Notes: generated by a model from the sequence alone, not told the origin. DNA of 64,000 nt from Massilia rubra (GCF_011682065.1 NZ_VUYU01000007.1:186001-250000), one strand, 5' to 3'; counted from the stretch's first letter, positions 1-11,345 are shown. Numbers and translations are program-made.

Positions 1-1
1 C

Positions 2-499
2 CGTACCTACTTTGAAAACCCGCGCATCGTGCAGCTGTGCGAAGCGCTGCTCACGCAATCGTGGGCGGCGCCCGACGATCTGCTGCGCGCCAACGAGATC
101 ACCCACGAAGCCTTGAGCGAACTGCTTCGCTCGCAAGCCATCGTGCGGCGCGACCTGCGCCTGCGCGGCGGCCTGGCGCCGCTGGTGCGGCGTCGCCTGG
201 CCGACTACATCGAGCAGCACCTGGCCCAATCGATCACCCTGGGCGAACTGGCGCAGCTGGCCTGCATGTCGGAGTTTCACCTGGCGCGCATGTTCCGCGT
301 CTCGTTCGGGATGCCGCCGTCAAGCTGGGTGGCGCAGCGCCGCATCGAACGCGCGCGCGCCTTGCTCAAGGCCGGCAAGCTGCCCTTGCAGCAGGTTGCC
401 GCCGCCTGCGGCTACGCCGACCTGAGTCACTTCAGCCATCGCTTCAGCAAAGCGGTGGGCGCGCCGCCCGGGCGCTTCCGCCAGGCGCTGTTGGATTAA
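2..499 (+). CDS. AraC-family transcriptional regulator (5' end outside window)
   Basis: Only the C-terminal ~165 residues are present; the reading frame is open to the left edge, so the gene starts upstream. The segment holds a complete AraC/XylS DNA-binding domain with two helix-turn-helix units. The first is around LGELAQLACMSEFHLARMF. The second is around VAAACGYADLSHFSHRFSK, carrying the family hallmark pattern GYADLSHFSHRF, followed by the usual GAPPGRFR tail. A GTG at 29 could act as a start but would leave almost no sensor domain, so truncation by the window is the better reading. The effector cannot be judged. It converges on recQ with 43 bp between stops and no clear terminator. Confidence 0.9.
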   Translation, partial: RTYFENPRIVQLCEALLTQSWAAPDDLLRANEITHEALSELLRSQAIVRRDLRLRGGLAPLVRRRLADYIEQHLAQSITLGELAQLACMSEFHLARMFRVSFGMPPSSWVAQRRIERARALLKAGKLPLQQVAAACGYADLSHFSHRFSKAVGAPPGRFRQALLD

Positions 500-542
500 G
501 CGTTAAGTACCCGCCCATAAATAACTGTGATTTTTGTCTTCC

Positions 543-2365
<1,823 letters not shown>

Positions 2366-2366
<1 letters not shown>

Positions 2367-3205
2367 TATTCCGCCCAAACGACCCATCCGTAGTGCGAGC
2401 TGGCCAGCACCACGATGCCGAACACGATGCGGTACCAGGCGAACACGGTGAAGTCATGGGTGCTGATGTAGCGCAGCAGCCAGCGCACGCACAGGAAGGC
2501 CGAGATAAACGCCGCGATCGAGCCGATGCCGAACATCGGCAGGTCGGCCGACGACAACAGGGCGCGTTCCTTGACCAGCGAGTAGACGGTCGCCAGCAGC
2601 AGGGTCGGGATCGCAAGGAAGAACGAGAATTCGGTGGCGGCCTTGCGCGGCAGGCCGAACATCATCGCACCGATGATGGTCGCGCCCGAGCGGCTGGTGC
2701 CGGGAATGAGCGCCATGGCTTGGGCGCAGCCGACCTTGAAGGCGTCGAGCAAGGTCATGTCGTCCACCGTTTCGACCCGCACCACCGGGGGATTGAGCTT
2801 GTTGCGGCGCTCCACCCACAAAATGATGATGCCGCCGATGATGAAAGCCAGCGCCACCGGCACCGGCTTGAACAGGGCCGACTTGATCATCTTGCCCAGC
2901 AAAAGACCCAGCACCGCGAGCGGCAGGAAGGCGACGATCAGGTTGAGCATGAACTTCTGCGCCTTCGGGTCGCTCGTCAAGCCGCGCATTACCGACGCGA
3001 TGCGCGCGCGGTATTCCCAGCATACCGCCATGATGGCGCCGGCCTGGATCACGATCTCGAACACTTTCGCTTTCTCGTCGGTGAAGTCGAGCAGGCTGCC
3101 CGCCAGGATCAGGTGGCCGGTCGAGGAAATCGGCAGGAATTCGGTGAATCCTTCCACCAGGCCCATGATGATGGCCTTGAGCGCGAGAGCGAGAGTTATG
3201 TCCAT
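2366..3205 (-). CDS. uppP: Undecaprenyl-diphosphatase UppP (BacA)
   Basis: Integral membrane phosphatase that recycles undecaprenyl pyrophosphate to the monophosphate carrier used for peptidoglycan and other envelope polysaccharides; overexpression of the family gives bacitracin resistance. The 279-residue protein shows both BacA signatures: [16 protein letters not shown] near the N-terminus, with the catalytic-region Glu and Ser residues, and [20 protein letters not shown] in the second half, with the conserved Arg. Multiple hydrophobic segments span the length. It is the first gene of a two-gene unit with recQ; the stop overlaps the recQ ATG. Confidence 0.95.
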
Positions 3206-3338
3206 TAAGCAGTTTGTATTGTTATCGGGGAAGTCGAACCGGAAGACGGCACGGTGCGGGGTCGAAGCTTACCACGAGCACGCCTCCGGCTTCTGATCCA
3301 GTCGCAAGTGCGGCGCTGTTTTTCGTGGCGGATGGGCG

Positions 3339-4085
3339 CTATTGTTTTCTTGTTGCAATATTCTTAACGTCGTCCAGCAGCGGCATGATCGCCAGGGTCA
3401 TCAGGGCGAGCGCGAGCGGCACGGTGGCCACGTAGCCCAGATGGCTGAAGCCGAAGGCGCCTGCGATGCCGCCGACAAAAAAACAGGAGGCCAGCATGGC
3501 CAGCACCGCCAGGCGCTGGCGGTTGGCCTGGACCGGCGCCAGCGCCGCGCGGTTCCAGTACATCATCTTGCCCAACTCGATGCCAATGTCGGTGACGATG
3601 CCGGTAATGTGCGTGGTGCGGATCTCGGCATGCGAGAGTTTGGTGATCAGGGCGTTCTGCAATCCCATGATAAAACTGAGCAGCATGACGGTTGCCGACA
3701 TCGGCAGCTCGCCGGCCGGGGCCAGGCGCGCACCGAGCAGGCCGAAGCAAAGCAGCAGCAGCGCTTCGAGCATCAGGGGCAGCGCATACACGCTGTGCAG
3801 CGCGCGCCGCCGGCCGTAGTGGACCATGATCGCGGTGCAGGCCGCGCCGGCCATGAACGCGAGCAGCATGCCCAAGCCGGTCAGCACCAGCGCGTGCGCG
3901 CCCAGCACCAGGTCGTCGGCCATGGCCGACACCACGCCGGTCATGTGCGAGGTGTAGCGCTGCACCGCCAGGAAGCCGCCGGCGTTGATGGCGCCGGCCA
4001 CGAACGCCAGCATGTAACCCAGGTGGGCATTGGCGTCGCTGGAGCGGGCTGGCGCGGTAAGCCTTCTGGCGTAGTTGACGGGCAT
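3339..4085 (-). CDS. DUF1275 (YoaK-like) membrane protein
   Basis: A 248-residue protein with about six hydrophobic segments and the conserved DUF1275 N-terminal pattern AFVAGAINAGGFLAVQRYTSHMTG, then FIMGLQNALITKLSHAEIRTTH. The family is widespread in bacteria, has no established function and has been suspected of transport roles. The start at 4085 matches the N-terminus I remember for relatives (MPxNYARRL). An ATG at 4115 overlapping the fructokinase TGA (ATGA) would add ten residues and is a real alternative. It is the last gene of the minus-strand isomerase-kinase group, so it may be co-transcribed with sugar catabolism. A link to mannan use is only positional. Confidence 0.85.
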   Translation of the reverse strand: MPVNYARRLTAPARSSDANAHLGYMLAFVAGAINAGGFLAVQRYTSHMTGVVSAMADDLVLGAHALVLTGLGMLLAFMAGAACTAIMVHYGRRRALHSVYALPLMLEALLLLCFGLLGARLAPAGELPMSATVMLLSFIMGLQNALITKLSHAEIRTTHITGIVTDIGIELGKMMYWNRAALAPVQANRQRLAVLAMLASCFFVGGIAGAFGFSHLGYVATVPLALALMTLAIMPLLDDVKNIATRKQ

Positions 4086-4111
4086 GCGGTGCTTTCTGGG
4101 GAACCGGTCGG

Positions 4112-5056
4112 TCATTGTAGCGCGGACCGCCCCGCTGGCGCCTGGCGCTGCAACAAGCCTTCGATCGCTTGCAGCGAAGGCGGGGTGGCGCCAGCGGCCT
4201 GGCACGCCGCCGCGCCGGCGGCCACCGCGAAGCGCAGGTGCTCGTGCGGCGCGCGCTGCGGCTGGTGCAGCAAGCTCCAGGCCAGCGCGCCGATGCTGGC
4301 GTCGCCCGCGCCCACGCTGTCGACCACCGTGATGGGTGGCGGGGCGGCGTGCCAGGCATCGGCGCCGATATGCAGCGATGCGCCTTGCGCGCCGCGCGTG
4401 TACAGGTAGGTGGCGCCCGGGTTCCAGCCGCGCAGGGTGGCGAATGCGCTTTCCAGGTCGGCGCTGCGAAACAGCCCGGCCAGGTCTTCGTCCGACACCT
4501 TGATCACATCGGCCAGCGCCGTCATGCGCTGCAAGGTGGCGTCGTAGCGCTGGTCCATCAGCGCCCGGAAGTTCGGGTCGTAGCTGATCTTGACGCCATC
4601 GGCCTTGAGCGAGGCGGCCAATGCCAGCAGCTTGCCCGCCAGCGGCTCGCGCGCCAGGCTGATGCCGCCGAAATGCACCCACTTGCAATGCGCGCGCCAG
4701 CCGTCGGGCAGGCGCGCGGCGTCGAAGTGCAGGTCGGCGCTGTCGTCGCCGACGAAAAAGTAGCTGGGCGGGTCGGTTTGCCAGACGATCGCCAGCAGCG
4801 GCGAGCGCGCCTCGCGCTGCACGAAGCGCATATCGAGCCCGGCGGCCACGCTGGCGTCCCACAACTGGTCGCCGAACACGTCGCAGCTGACCGCGCCGGC
4901 GAAAGCGCTCGGCACGCCCAGGCGCGCCATCACGCGCGCCACGTTCCAGGTCGAGCCGCCCACCTGGCTGCGCCACTGTTGCTGGCCCGGTTCGGCGATC
5001 ATGTCGGTCAGCGCTTCGCCGGCGGCCACAAACAGCGGGAATGTCGGTGCGTTCAT
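4112..5056 (-). CDS. PfkB-family sugar kinase, probable fructokinase
   Basis: A ribokinase/PfkB-family kinase of 314 residues. It has the substrate-site motif GGSTWNVARVMARLG near residue 34 and the signature DSVGAGDAS near residue 240-250, carrying the catalytic Asp and anion hole. The stop of the upstream isomerase and this ATG are separated by a single base, so the two are translationally coupled. In the context of a mannose-to-fructose isomerase the likely substrate is fructose, giving fructose 6-phosphate for glycolysis. The family assignment is firm, the substrate is inferred from neighbours. Confidence 0.88.
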   Translation of the reverse strand: MNAPTFPLFVAAGEALTDMIAEPGQQQWRSQVGGSTWNVARVMARLGVPSAFAGAVSCDVFGDQLWDASVAAGLDMRFVQREARSPLLAIVWQTDPPSYFFVGDDSADLHFDAARLPDGWRAHCKWVHFGGISLAREPLAGKLLALAASLKADGVKISYDPNFRALMDQRYDATLQRMTALADVIKVSDEDLAGLFRSADLESAFATLRGWNPGATYLYTRGAQGASLHIGADAWHAAPPPITVVDSVGAGDASIGALAWSLLHQPQRAPHEHLRFAVAAGAAACQAAGATPPSLQAIEGLLQRQAPAGRSALQ

Positions 5057-5057
5057 G

Positions 5058-6266
5058 TCAGTCCTTCAGTACATTGAGCACTTCGTAACAGGCGCCCATG
5101 GTGTGATAGTCGACCTTGCCGGCCGGGCTTTTTTCGTCGGTCAGCTTGCCGTTGGACGGGCTGAGAATACGGTACCACGCGCCGTGCCGGTGGTCGACAA
5201 AGTGCGTCCAGCTGTATTCCCAGATGCGCTGGTACCAGTCCCAGTACTGCGCCTGGCCCGTGCGCGCGCCCAGCAGCGCGGCCGCGGCCAGGCTCTCGGC
5301 CTGCACCCAGAAGTATTTGTGGCCGTCGCAGATGCTGTCGTCGGGCGCGAAGCCGTAATAGACGCCGCCGTGCTGCGCATCCCAGGCTTTATCCATCGCC
5401 TGCAAAAACAGGGCGCACGCGCGCGGCAGCAGCCAGGCGCAATCGCCCGCCAGGTGCGCCTGGTGGCGTTCGAGGATCAGCAGCAGCTTGCTCCACTCGG
5501 TCAGGTGGCCCGGCTGGAATCCCCACGGGCGGAAGATGTTGGTGCTGTCGTGGCGGTTGTAGTCCATGTCGACCGACCAGTCTTGCTTGTAATGTTCCCA
5601 CACGGTGTTTTCGCACAGCGCTGCCTGGCGCATGGTGATGTTGTGGGCCAGCGTTTCGGCACGGTGCAGGTAGACCTTCTCGCCAGTCGCTTCAAAAGCG
5701 CTGATCAGGGCTTCGCAGGCGTGCATGTTGGCGTTCTGGCCGCGATACGGGGCGAGCTCCGACCAGTCGGCGCTCGCTTCGTCGGCGTACAGGCCATGCC
5801 GCGGCTCCCAGAAGCGGCGCTCCATCAGCGCGAAGGTCTCGCCGATATGCGCGCGTGCTTCTTCCACCCCGGCCATCAGCGCGTGCGCATACGCCAGCAG
5901 CACGAAGGCCAGGCCGTAGCAGTGGTTGGTGCCGTCCATGACCTCGCCCTTGCCGTCGGCCCAGTTCAAGGTCCAGGCGTAGCCGCCGGTGGCCGGGTTG
6001 CGGTGCGCCGCGCGCAGGAAGTCCAGGCCGTGCAGGAGGCGCTGCTGGTCGGCCGGGTCGGCGAACTGGCGGAACGCCATCGCATAATTGAAGATGAAGC
6101 GTGTGCTGCTGACCAGGTGGCGCGTGTGGGTGTCGTAGACGGTGCCGTCGTCCTTGTAGAAGTGATAAAAGCCGCCGCTCGGATCGACGCAGCGCGGATC
6201 GTAAAAGCGCTTGGTGTGGCGAATGTGCTCGAGCAGGGTGTCGCGTGAATGAAAATCGGGGGCCAT
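5058..6266 (-). CDS. AGE-family sugar isomerase/epimerase, probable mannose isomerase
   Basis: A 402-residue member of the N-acylglucosamine 2-epimerase superfamily, an (alpha/alpha)6 barrel that includes mannose isomerase, YihS and cellobiose 2-epimerase. Visible features are the N-terminal stretch GGFYHFYKDDGTVYDTHTRH, the active-site segment YGLAFVLLAYAHAL preceded by NHC, and HLTEWSKLLL with a conserved His-Glu-Trp arrangement in the second half. Next to endo-mannanase, LacI regulator and fructokinase genes, mannose-to-fructose isomerisation is the most economical role; cellobiose/mannobiose 2-epimerase is the main alternative. ATG at 6266 is chosen over an in-frame TTG at 6272; neither has a strong ribosome binding site. 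Confidence 0.82.
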   Translation of the reverse strand: MAPDFHSRDTLLEHIRHTKRFYDPRCVDPSGGFYHFYKDDGTVYDTHTRHLVSSTRFIFNYAMAFRQFADPADQQRLLHGLDFLRAAHRNPATGGYAWTLNWADGKGEVMDGTNHCYGLAFVLLAYAHALMAGVEEARAHIGETFALMERRFWEPRHGLYADEASADWSELAPYRGQNANMHACEALISAFEATGEKVYLHRAETLAHNITMRQAALCENTVWEHYKQDWSVDMDYNRHDSTNIFRPWGFQPGHLTEWSKLLLILERHQAHLAGDCAWLLPRACALFLQAMDKAWDAQHGGVYYGFAPDDSICDGHKYFWVQAESLAAAALLGARTGQAQYWDWYQRIWEYSWTHFVDHRHGAWYRILSPSNGKLTDEKSPAGKVDYHTMGACYEVLNVLKD

Positions 6267-6370
6267 CGTCAAGTCTCGTTGTCAAAAAAGGGTGAAAAAA
6301 ACTGCGTGCGGACGCGGGCCGGACGGCCGCGCTTGCGCATCGCGTGTTCAGTCGGTGAGGGAAATTCGCT

Positions 6371-7390
6371 CTATTTGTGCGGTCCGAAGTCGTCGCACAC
6401 GGTGCTGGCGCGCACGATCAGCTCCACCGGCGCGACCTGCTCCACGGGCGGTTCCTGATGGTCGCGCAGCAGCAGTTCGACGCCCATCGCACCGAGCTGC
6501 TTCTTGTCGATGCGCAGGGTGGTCAGGGGCCGGTGCCCGAGCACCGCGCTGGAGATGTCGTCGAAGCCGACGATCGATACATCGTGCGGCACCGTCAGGC
6601 CGGCCGCCAGGCAGCAGCGCATGGCCACCAGGGCGGCGCTGTCGTTGTAGCAGAACACCGCGTCGGGCGGGTTGGGCAGGGCCAGCAGCGACTGCATCGC
6701 TTCGCAGGCGCCGGTTTCGAGGTCGACGCCGTCCGCCAGGCTCGCTTCCAGGCGCGGGTCGGCCAGCATGCCCGACTCGAACAGCGCCTGGCGATAGCCC
6801 TTGTTCCGTTCGCGCACGCTGTAGTGGCCGAGCGAACCCGAAATCATGCCGATCCGCGTGCGCCCCAGGCCGATCAGGTGTTTGGTGGCCAGGTAGCCGC
6901 CCATGAAATTGTCGGGATTGACCGAGCTGTAACCGCGCAGCTTCATGTCGATCAGGACCAGCGGCTTGCCGCTCGCGCGCAGGGCGCCCAGCAGCTCCGG
7001 CTCGAAGAAGCCGGCGCACACCACCGCGTCCGGCGCGTGCATGCGCAACTGTTCGGTCACGCCGTCGGCCGGGCCGACCGCCATGAACGAGAGCACGATG
7101 CCCTGCTTGCGGCAGGCTTCCTCGGCGCCGTGCAGCACCGGCGAATAGAACGGACTGCTGGCCGCCGTGTTGTGCTGGCGGTGCAGTAAAAAAGTCAGGC
7201 GCCGCATGCGCTTGCGCCGCAGGTTGGCAAAATCGTAGCCCAGTTCATGGGCGGCCGAGAGCACCATCTGGCGCGTGGTTTCGGTCAGTCCCGGCTCGTT
7301 CTTGAGTGCGCGCGAAATGGTCCCCGCCGAGACGCCGGCGAATTTGGCGATGTCGCGGATGGTGACGTTCGATGGGCTGGCGGCGCTCAT
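6371..7390 (-). CDS. LacI-family transcriptional regulator of the mannan locus
   Basis: A LacI/GalR-type regulator. The N-terminal helix-turn-helix reads VTIRDIAKFAGVSAGTISRA, with hinge helix LGYDFANLRRKRMRR. A periplasmic-binding-protein-like sensor domain follows, with the typical YNDSAALVAM, VSIVGFDDIS and LTTLRIDK segments near the C-terminus. The chosen start gives 339 residues and puts the HTH at the usual distance from the N-terminus; an in-frame ATG at 7471 would add 27 polar residues. The gene is divergent from the secreted glycosidase operon, and inverted repeats built on GTTTAG/CTAAAC occupy the shared intergenic region. It probably represses both directions until a manno-oligosaccharide or mannose inducer binds; that ligand is inferred. 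Confidence 0.9.
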   Translation of the reverse strand: MSAASPSNVTIRDIAKFAGVSAGTISRALKNEPGLTETTRQMVLSAAHELGYDFANLRRKRMRRLTFLLHRQHNTAASSPFYSPVLHGAEEACRKQGIVLSFMAVGPADGVTEQLRMHAPDAVVCAGFFEPELLGALRASGKPLVLIDMKLRGYSSVNPDNFMGGYLATKHLIGLGRTRIGMISGSLGHYSVRERNKGYRQALFESGMLADPRLEASLADGVDLETGACEAMQSLLALPNPPDAVFCYNDSAALVAMRCCLAAGLTVPHDVSIVGFDDISSAVLGHRPLTTLRIDKKQLGAMGVELLLRDHQEPPVEQVAPVELIVRASTVCDDFGPHK

Positions 7391-7514
7391 CGGAACGGGG
7401 CCTGCGGGGCGCGCGGAAGGTTCACAAGGTTCTCCAGTGGCAGATGCCTTTTTATGCTGAGAGTCTTGCATATCGATTAGCCCATGGTCAAACGATTGGT
7501 CCGGTTTGCAAACA

Positions 7515-7536
7515 GTTTAGCCCGGTTTTACTAAAC
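7515..7536. promoter_or_regulatory. Inverted repeat, candidate LacI-type operator 1
   Basis: GTTTAG at 7515-7520 faces CTAAAC at 7531-7536 across 10 bp, between the divergent LacI gene and GH3 gene. The same half-site recurs at 7591-7613, and CTAAAC with its flank recurs far away at ~15.0 kb. Palindromic operators are the rule for LacI-family proteins. Binding is inferred from position and recurrence, not shown. Confidence 0.5.
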
Positions 7537-7590
7537 AGGGCGCTGCCTGCTGCTACTAAGGCCGCCATGCCCCGCGCATGGCCGCGCGCG

Positions 7591-7613
7591 TGTTTAGTGA
7601 TCATGGCTAAACA
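7591..7613. promoter_or_regulatory. Inverted repeat, candidate LacI-type operator 2
   Basis: TGTTTAG (7591-7597) and CTAAACA (7607-7613) form a perfect 7-bp inverted repeat across a 9-bp spacer that itself contains the palindrome TGATCA. It lies 128 bp upstream of the GH3 start, on the same intergenic strip as operator 1. It is the best-formed of the GTTTAG repeats and the most likely binding site for the adjacent LacI-type regulator. Confidence 0.55.
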
Positions 7614-7740
7614 TGGTCGAAAGTGCCATTTTTTGTTTGACCGGCCGAGGCTGCGCATGCACACTCGTCTCATCCATATAAACCGGCCGGCGACCCTTTC
7701 CAGGCGCCGAGCGGGTAAATACAAACAGGAGACACGCACG

Positions 7741-9984
7741 ATGAACACCCTGACCAAACACGCCCTGGCCGTGGCGATTGCGGCCGCGCTGCCGCTGTTG
7801 GCCGGCGCGGCCGATAGCCCGAAGCCCTGGCTGGACCCGGCGCTTTCCGCCGGCCAGCGCGCCACGCTGGCGCTCAAGGAAATGACGCAGGAAGAAAAGC
7901 TGCAATGGGTGTACGGCTACTTCGGCGCCGACTTCGCGCCCAAGAAAACCGTTAAGATCGCCGCCGCCCTGCCGTCGTCGGCCGGCTACATTCCCGGCGT
8001 TGCGCGCCTTGGCCTGCCGGCGCTGTTCGAGACCGACGCCGGCCTCGGCGTGGCCTCGCAGGCCAGCGCCAATCCACGCGAGCGCACCTCGCTGCCGTCC
8101 GGCCTTGCCACGGCGGCCACCTGGAACCCCAGGCTGGCTTACCAGGGTGGCGCGATGATCGGTCTCGAGGCGCGCGCCTCGGGCTTTAACGTGATGCTGG
8201 CCGGCGGCGTGAACCTGATGCGCGATCCGCGCAACGGCCGCAATTTCGAATACGCCGGCGAAGACCCTCTGTTGGCCGGGATCATGGTGGGGCAGGCGGT
8301 CAAGGGCATCCAGTCCAATCATGTGATTTCGACCGTCAAGCACTATGCGCTGAACAACCAGGAAACCGGCCGCAACGAACTCGATGCGCGCATCGGCAAT
8401 GTGGCGGCGCGTACCAGCGACCTGCTCGCCATGCAGCTGGTGATCGAACAGGGCGACCCGGGCTCGGTCATGTGCGCCTACAACCGCGTCAACGGTCCGT
8501 ACGCGTGCGAGAACGCGTGGCTTCTTAACGAAGTGCTCAAGCAGGACTGGGGCTTCAAGGGCTATGTGATGTCCGACTGGGGCGCGGTGCACAGCACCGT
8601 GGCATCGGCCAACAATGGGCTGGACCAGCAGTCCGGTTCCGAATTCGACAAGTCGCCGTACTTTGCGGGCGCGCTCGAAGAAGCGGTCAAGACCGGGTCC
8701 GTGTCGCAGGCGCGCTTCGACAATATGGTGTACCGCATCCTGTTCGCCATGTTCGACAAGGGCGTGGTCGATCATCCGGTCAAGCCGGACGGCGCGATTG
8801 ACTTCGCCGCCCATGGGCTGGTCAGCCGGCTCGACGCCGAAGAAGGCATGGTCCTGCTCAAGAACGCCGCTCAGGTGCTCCCTTTGCGCAAAGACGTGAA
8901 AACGATTGCAGTGATCGGCGGCTACGCCGACCAGGGCGTGCTCTCCGGCGGTGGCTCGTCGCAGGTGTATCCGATCGGCGGCAGCGCCGTCAAGGGCTTG
9001 CTGCCGGCCAGCTGGCCCGGTCCCGTGGTGTACCACCCATCCGCGCCGGTGACCGAAATCGGCAAACTGGCGCCCGGCGCCAGGGTCGTTTTTGATAGCG
9101 GCGCCGATCCTGCCAGGGCGGCGCAGCTGGCCGCCACGGCGGACGCGGTCATCGTGTTCGGCACCCACTGGATCGGCGAAGCCAACGACGCGCCCGACCT
9201 GTCGCTGCCGGACCGGCAGGATGCATTGATTAACGCCGTCGCCAGCGCCAATCCGCGCACCGTGGTCGTGCTCGAGACGGGCGGCCCGGTGCTGATGCCG
9301 TGGCTGGACAAGACGGCGGCCGTGCTGCAAGCCTGGTATCCGGGCACGCGCGGCGGCGAGGCGATCGCGCGCGTGCTGTTCGGCGATGTCAATCCGTCCG
9401 GGCACTTGCCGGCCACCTTTCCGCAATCGCTGGCCCAACTGCCGCGTCCCGTGCTCGATGGCGACCCGGCCAGGCCGCAAATGCAGTTCAAGGTCGATTA
9501 TCACGAAGGCGCGGCGGTTGGCTACAAGTGGTTCGACCTCAAAAAGCACAAGCCGCTGTTCCCGTTCGGGCATGGCTTGTCGTACACGCAGTTTGCCTAT
9601 TCCGCCCTGGCGGGCGAGTACAAGAACGGCCAGCTGCAGGTGCGCTTCAAGGTCAGTAACACGGGCAAGGTGGCCGGCAAGGACGTGGCGCAGCTGTACG
9701 TGGCTCCGCTCGGGGCTCGCTGGGAAGCGCCCAAGCGCCTGGCCGGTTGGGACAAGGTCGACCTGCAACCGGGCGAAAGCCGCGACGTGACCCTGACGGT
9801 GGAGCCGCGCATGCTGGCCGTGCTCGATGGCCCGTCCAAGACCTGGCGCATCGCCAGGGGCAAATACAAGCTGATACTGGCGCAGGATGCCGCCGGCACC
9901 GGTGAAAGCAGCATCACGGTCGACCTGCCGGCGCGCACGTTGGACCTTCATGGCAAAGCACTTCCTTCAAACGTGAAAAGGTAG
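7741..9984 (+). CDS. Exported GH3 beta-glycosidase (beta-glucosidase/beta-mannosidase type)
   Basis: A 747-residue glycoside hydrolase family 3 enzyme that releases single sugars from the non-reducing ends of oligosaccharides. The start is fixed by AGGAGA 10 bp upstream of ATG 7741. A signal peptide MNTLTKHALAVAIAAALPLL ending near AGA-AD precedes the catalytic barrel. Family features are the KHYALNNQE substrate motif, VMSDWGAV with the nucleophile Asp at residue 279, the (alpha/beta)6 sandwich with GGEAIARVLFGDVNPSGHLP, and a C-terminal fibronectin-III-like domain. As the first gene of the mannan operon it probably trims manno- or gluco-oligosaccharides in the periplasm. GH3 is certain; glucoside versus mannoside preference is not decided by sequence. 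Confidence 0.93.
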   Translation: MNTLTKHALAVAIAAALPLLAGAADSPKPWLDPALSAGQRATLALKEMTQEEKLQWVYGYFGADFAPKKTVKIAAALPSSAGYIPGVARLGLPALFETDAGLGVASQASANPRERTSLPSGLATAATWNPRLAYQGGAMIGLEARASGFNVMLAGGVNLMRDPRNGRNFEYAGEDPLLAGIMVGQAVKGIQSNHVISTVKHYALNNQETGRNELDARIGNVAARTSDLLAMQLVIEQGDPGSVMCAYNRVNGPYACENAWLLNEVLKQDWGFKGYVMSDWGAVHSTVASANNGLDQQSGSEFDKSPYFAGALEEAVKTGSVSQARFDNMVYRILFAMFDKGVVDHPVKPDGAIDFAAHGLVSRLDAEEGMVLLKNAAQVLPLRKDVKTIAVIGGYADQGVLSGGGSSQVYPIGGSAVKGLLPASWPGPVVYHPSAPVTEIGKLAPGARVVFDSGADPARAAQLAATADAVIVFGTHWIGEANDAPDLSLPDRQDALINAVASANPRTVVVLETGGPVLMPWLDKTAAVLQAWYPGTRGGEAIARVLFGDVNPSGHLPATFPQSLAQLPRPVLDGDPARPQMQFKVDYHEGAAVGYKWFDLKKHKPLFPFGHGLSYTQFAYSALAGEYKNGQLQVRFKVSNTGKVAGKDVAQLYVAPLGARWEAPKRLAGWDKVDLQPGESRDVTLTVEPRMLAVLDGPSKTWRIARGKYKLILAQDAAGTGESSITVDLPARTLDLHGKALPSNVKR

Positions 9985-9990
9985 AAAGCG

Positions 9991-11325
9991 ATGATCAAGA
10001 TGAACCAAGTGGTTGCGGCATTGGCAATGGCGGGCATGGTCGGTGGCGCGGCGCAGGCGGCGCCGGTGAGCGCGGCGGGCAAGAGCGAATTCGTGTCGGT
10101 CAAGAAGACGCACTTCGCGCGCAAGGGCAAAACGTATTACATCGCCGGCGCCAATTTCTGGTACGGCGGCTATCTGGGCTCGCCCTCCGGCGTGGGCGAG
10201 CGCGCGCGCCTGCGCAAGGAGCTCGACGCCATGAAGGCGCTCGGCATCAACAACGTGCGCGTGCTGGCCGTCTCCGAAAAGACCGAGATGAGCAGCGCCG
10301 TGCGCCCGGCCACCACCAACGGCCCGGGCAAGTACGACGAAGACCTGCTGGCGGGCCTGGACTTCCTGGTCGATGAACTGGGCAAGCGCGACATGACCGT
10401 GGTGCTTTACCTGAACAACTTCTGGCAGTGGTCGGGCGGGATGACGCAGTACCTGAACTGGTTTGAAGGCACGCCGGCGCTCGACCCGAACGTAACCCGC
10501 GATTACGACGACTACATGGCCAAGACCGCGCGCTTCTATGCCAACAAGGATGCGCAGAAGGAGTATCGCGGCACGATCAAAAAGATCGTCCAGCGCGTCA
10601 ACACCATTAACGGCAAGCCTTACCGCGACGATCCGGTCATCATGTCGTGGCAACTGGCGAACGAGCCGCGGCCCGGCAACGGCAAGGCCGGCGACAAGGA
10701 AAAGGCGATTTACACCACGTGGATCGCCGAGACCGCGCAGTACATCCATGAACTGGACAAGAACCATCTTGTGAGCAGCGGCAGCGAAGGCCTGGCCGGA
10801 TCGGCGCAGGATGCGAAACTGTTCATGGCCTCGCATTCGACGAAGCATATCGACTACCTCACGTACCACCTGTGGCCAAAGAACTGGGGCTGGTTCGATT
10901 CCAAGAAGCCGGTCGAGAGCTGGGACGGGGCAATTGCCAAAAGCCGCGATTACCTGAACTCGCACATCGACATAGCCAAGACGCTCGGCAAGCCGATCGT
11001 GCTGGAAGAATTCGGCCTGGACCGCGACGGCGCCTCGTTCGACATCAAGGCCGGCACCAGCATCCGCGACCGCTTCTATGGCGAGATTTTTGAATTGGTC
11101 CAGCGCCGCGCTGCCAATGGCGACCCGATCGCGGGCTGGAACTTCTGGGCCTGGGGCGGCGCCGGGCGCGCCGCCAACGCCGACTACTGGTGGAAGCAGG
11201 GCAATGACTTCATGGGCGATCCGCCGCAGGAAGAGCAGGGCCTGTACTCGGTGTTCGACTCCGATGCCAGCTCGCTGGCGCTGATCAAAGAGCACGCGGG
11301 CAAACTGCGCGCCCTCCAGAAGTAA
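9991..11325 (+). CDS. Exported GH5 endo-1,4-beta-mannanase
   Basis: Endo-acting mannanase cleaving the beta-1,4-mannan backbone, 444 residues with an N-terminal signal peptide ending near AQA-AP. The GH5 retaining catalytic pair is visible: acid/base Glu225 in WQLANEPRP and nucleophile Glu340 in VLEEFGLDRDG. Also present are IAGANFWYGGYLGS at the first strand and an aromatic NFWAWGG near the C-terminal subsites. The arrangement resembles GH5 subfamily 7 (fungal/bacterial mannanases), which is my reading from memory. It starts 6 bp after the GH3 stop with an AAAGG-type ribosome binding site, so it belongs to the same operon. Confidence 0.9.
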   Translation: MIKMNQVVAALAMAGMVGGAAQAAPVSAAGKSEFVSVKKTHFARKGKTYYIAGANFWYGGYLGSPSGVGERARLRKELDAMKALGINNVRVLAVSEKTEMSSAVRPATTNGPGKYDEDLLAGLDFLVDELGKRDMTVVLYLNNFWQWSGGMTQYLNWFEGTPALDPNVTRDYDDYMAKTARFYANKDAQKEYRGTIKKIVQRVNTINGKPYRDDPVIMSWQLANEPRPGNGKAGDKEKAIYTTWIAETAQYIHELDKNHLVSSGSEGLAGSAQDAKLFMASHSTKHIDYLTYHLWPKNWGWFDSKKPVESWDGAIAKSRDYLNSHIDIAKTLGKPIVLEEFGLDRDGASFDIKAGTSIRDRFYGEIFELVQRRAANGDPIAGWNFWAWGGAGRAANADYWWKQGNDFMGDPPQEEQGLYSVFDSDASSLALIKEHAGKLRALQK

Positions 11326-11345
11326 AACGAGCCGACGGGACGACG

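Noticed and set aside
3339-4976. 545-codon reading of the DUF1275 frame
   Set aside because: The upstream part is out-of-frame fructokinase sequence; the DUF1275 family length fits the start at 4085 (or 4115).
7594-9951. 785-codon minus-strand frame opposite the GH3 gene
   Set aside because: Low-complexity His/Arg/Gln-rich translation; the plus strand holds a complete GH3 enzyme with signal peptide and ribosome binding site.
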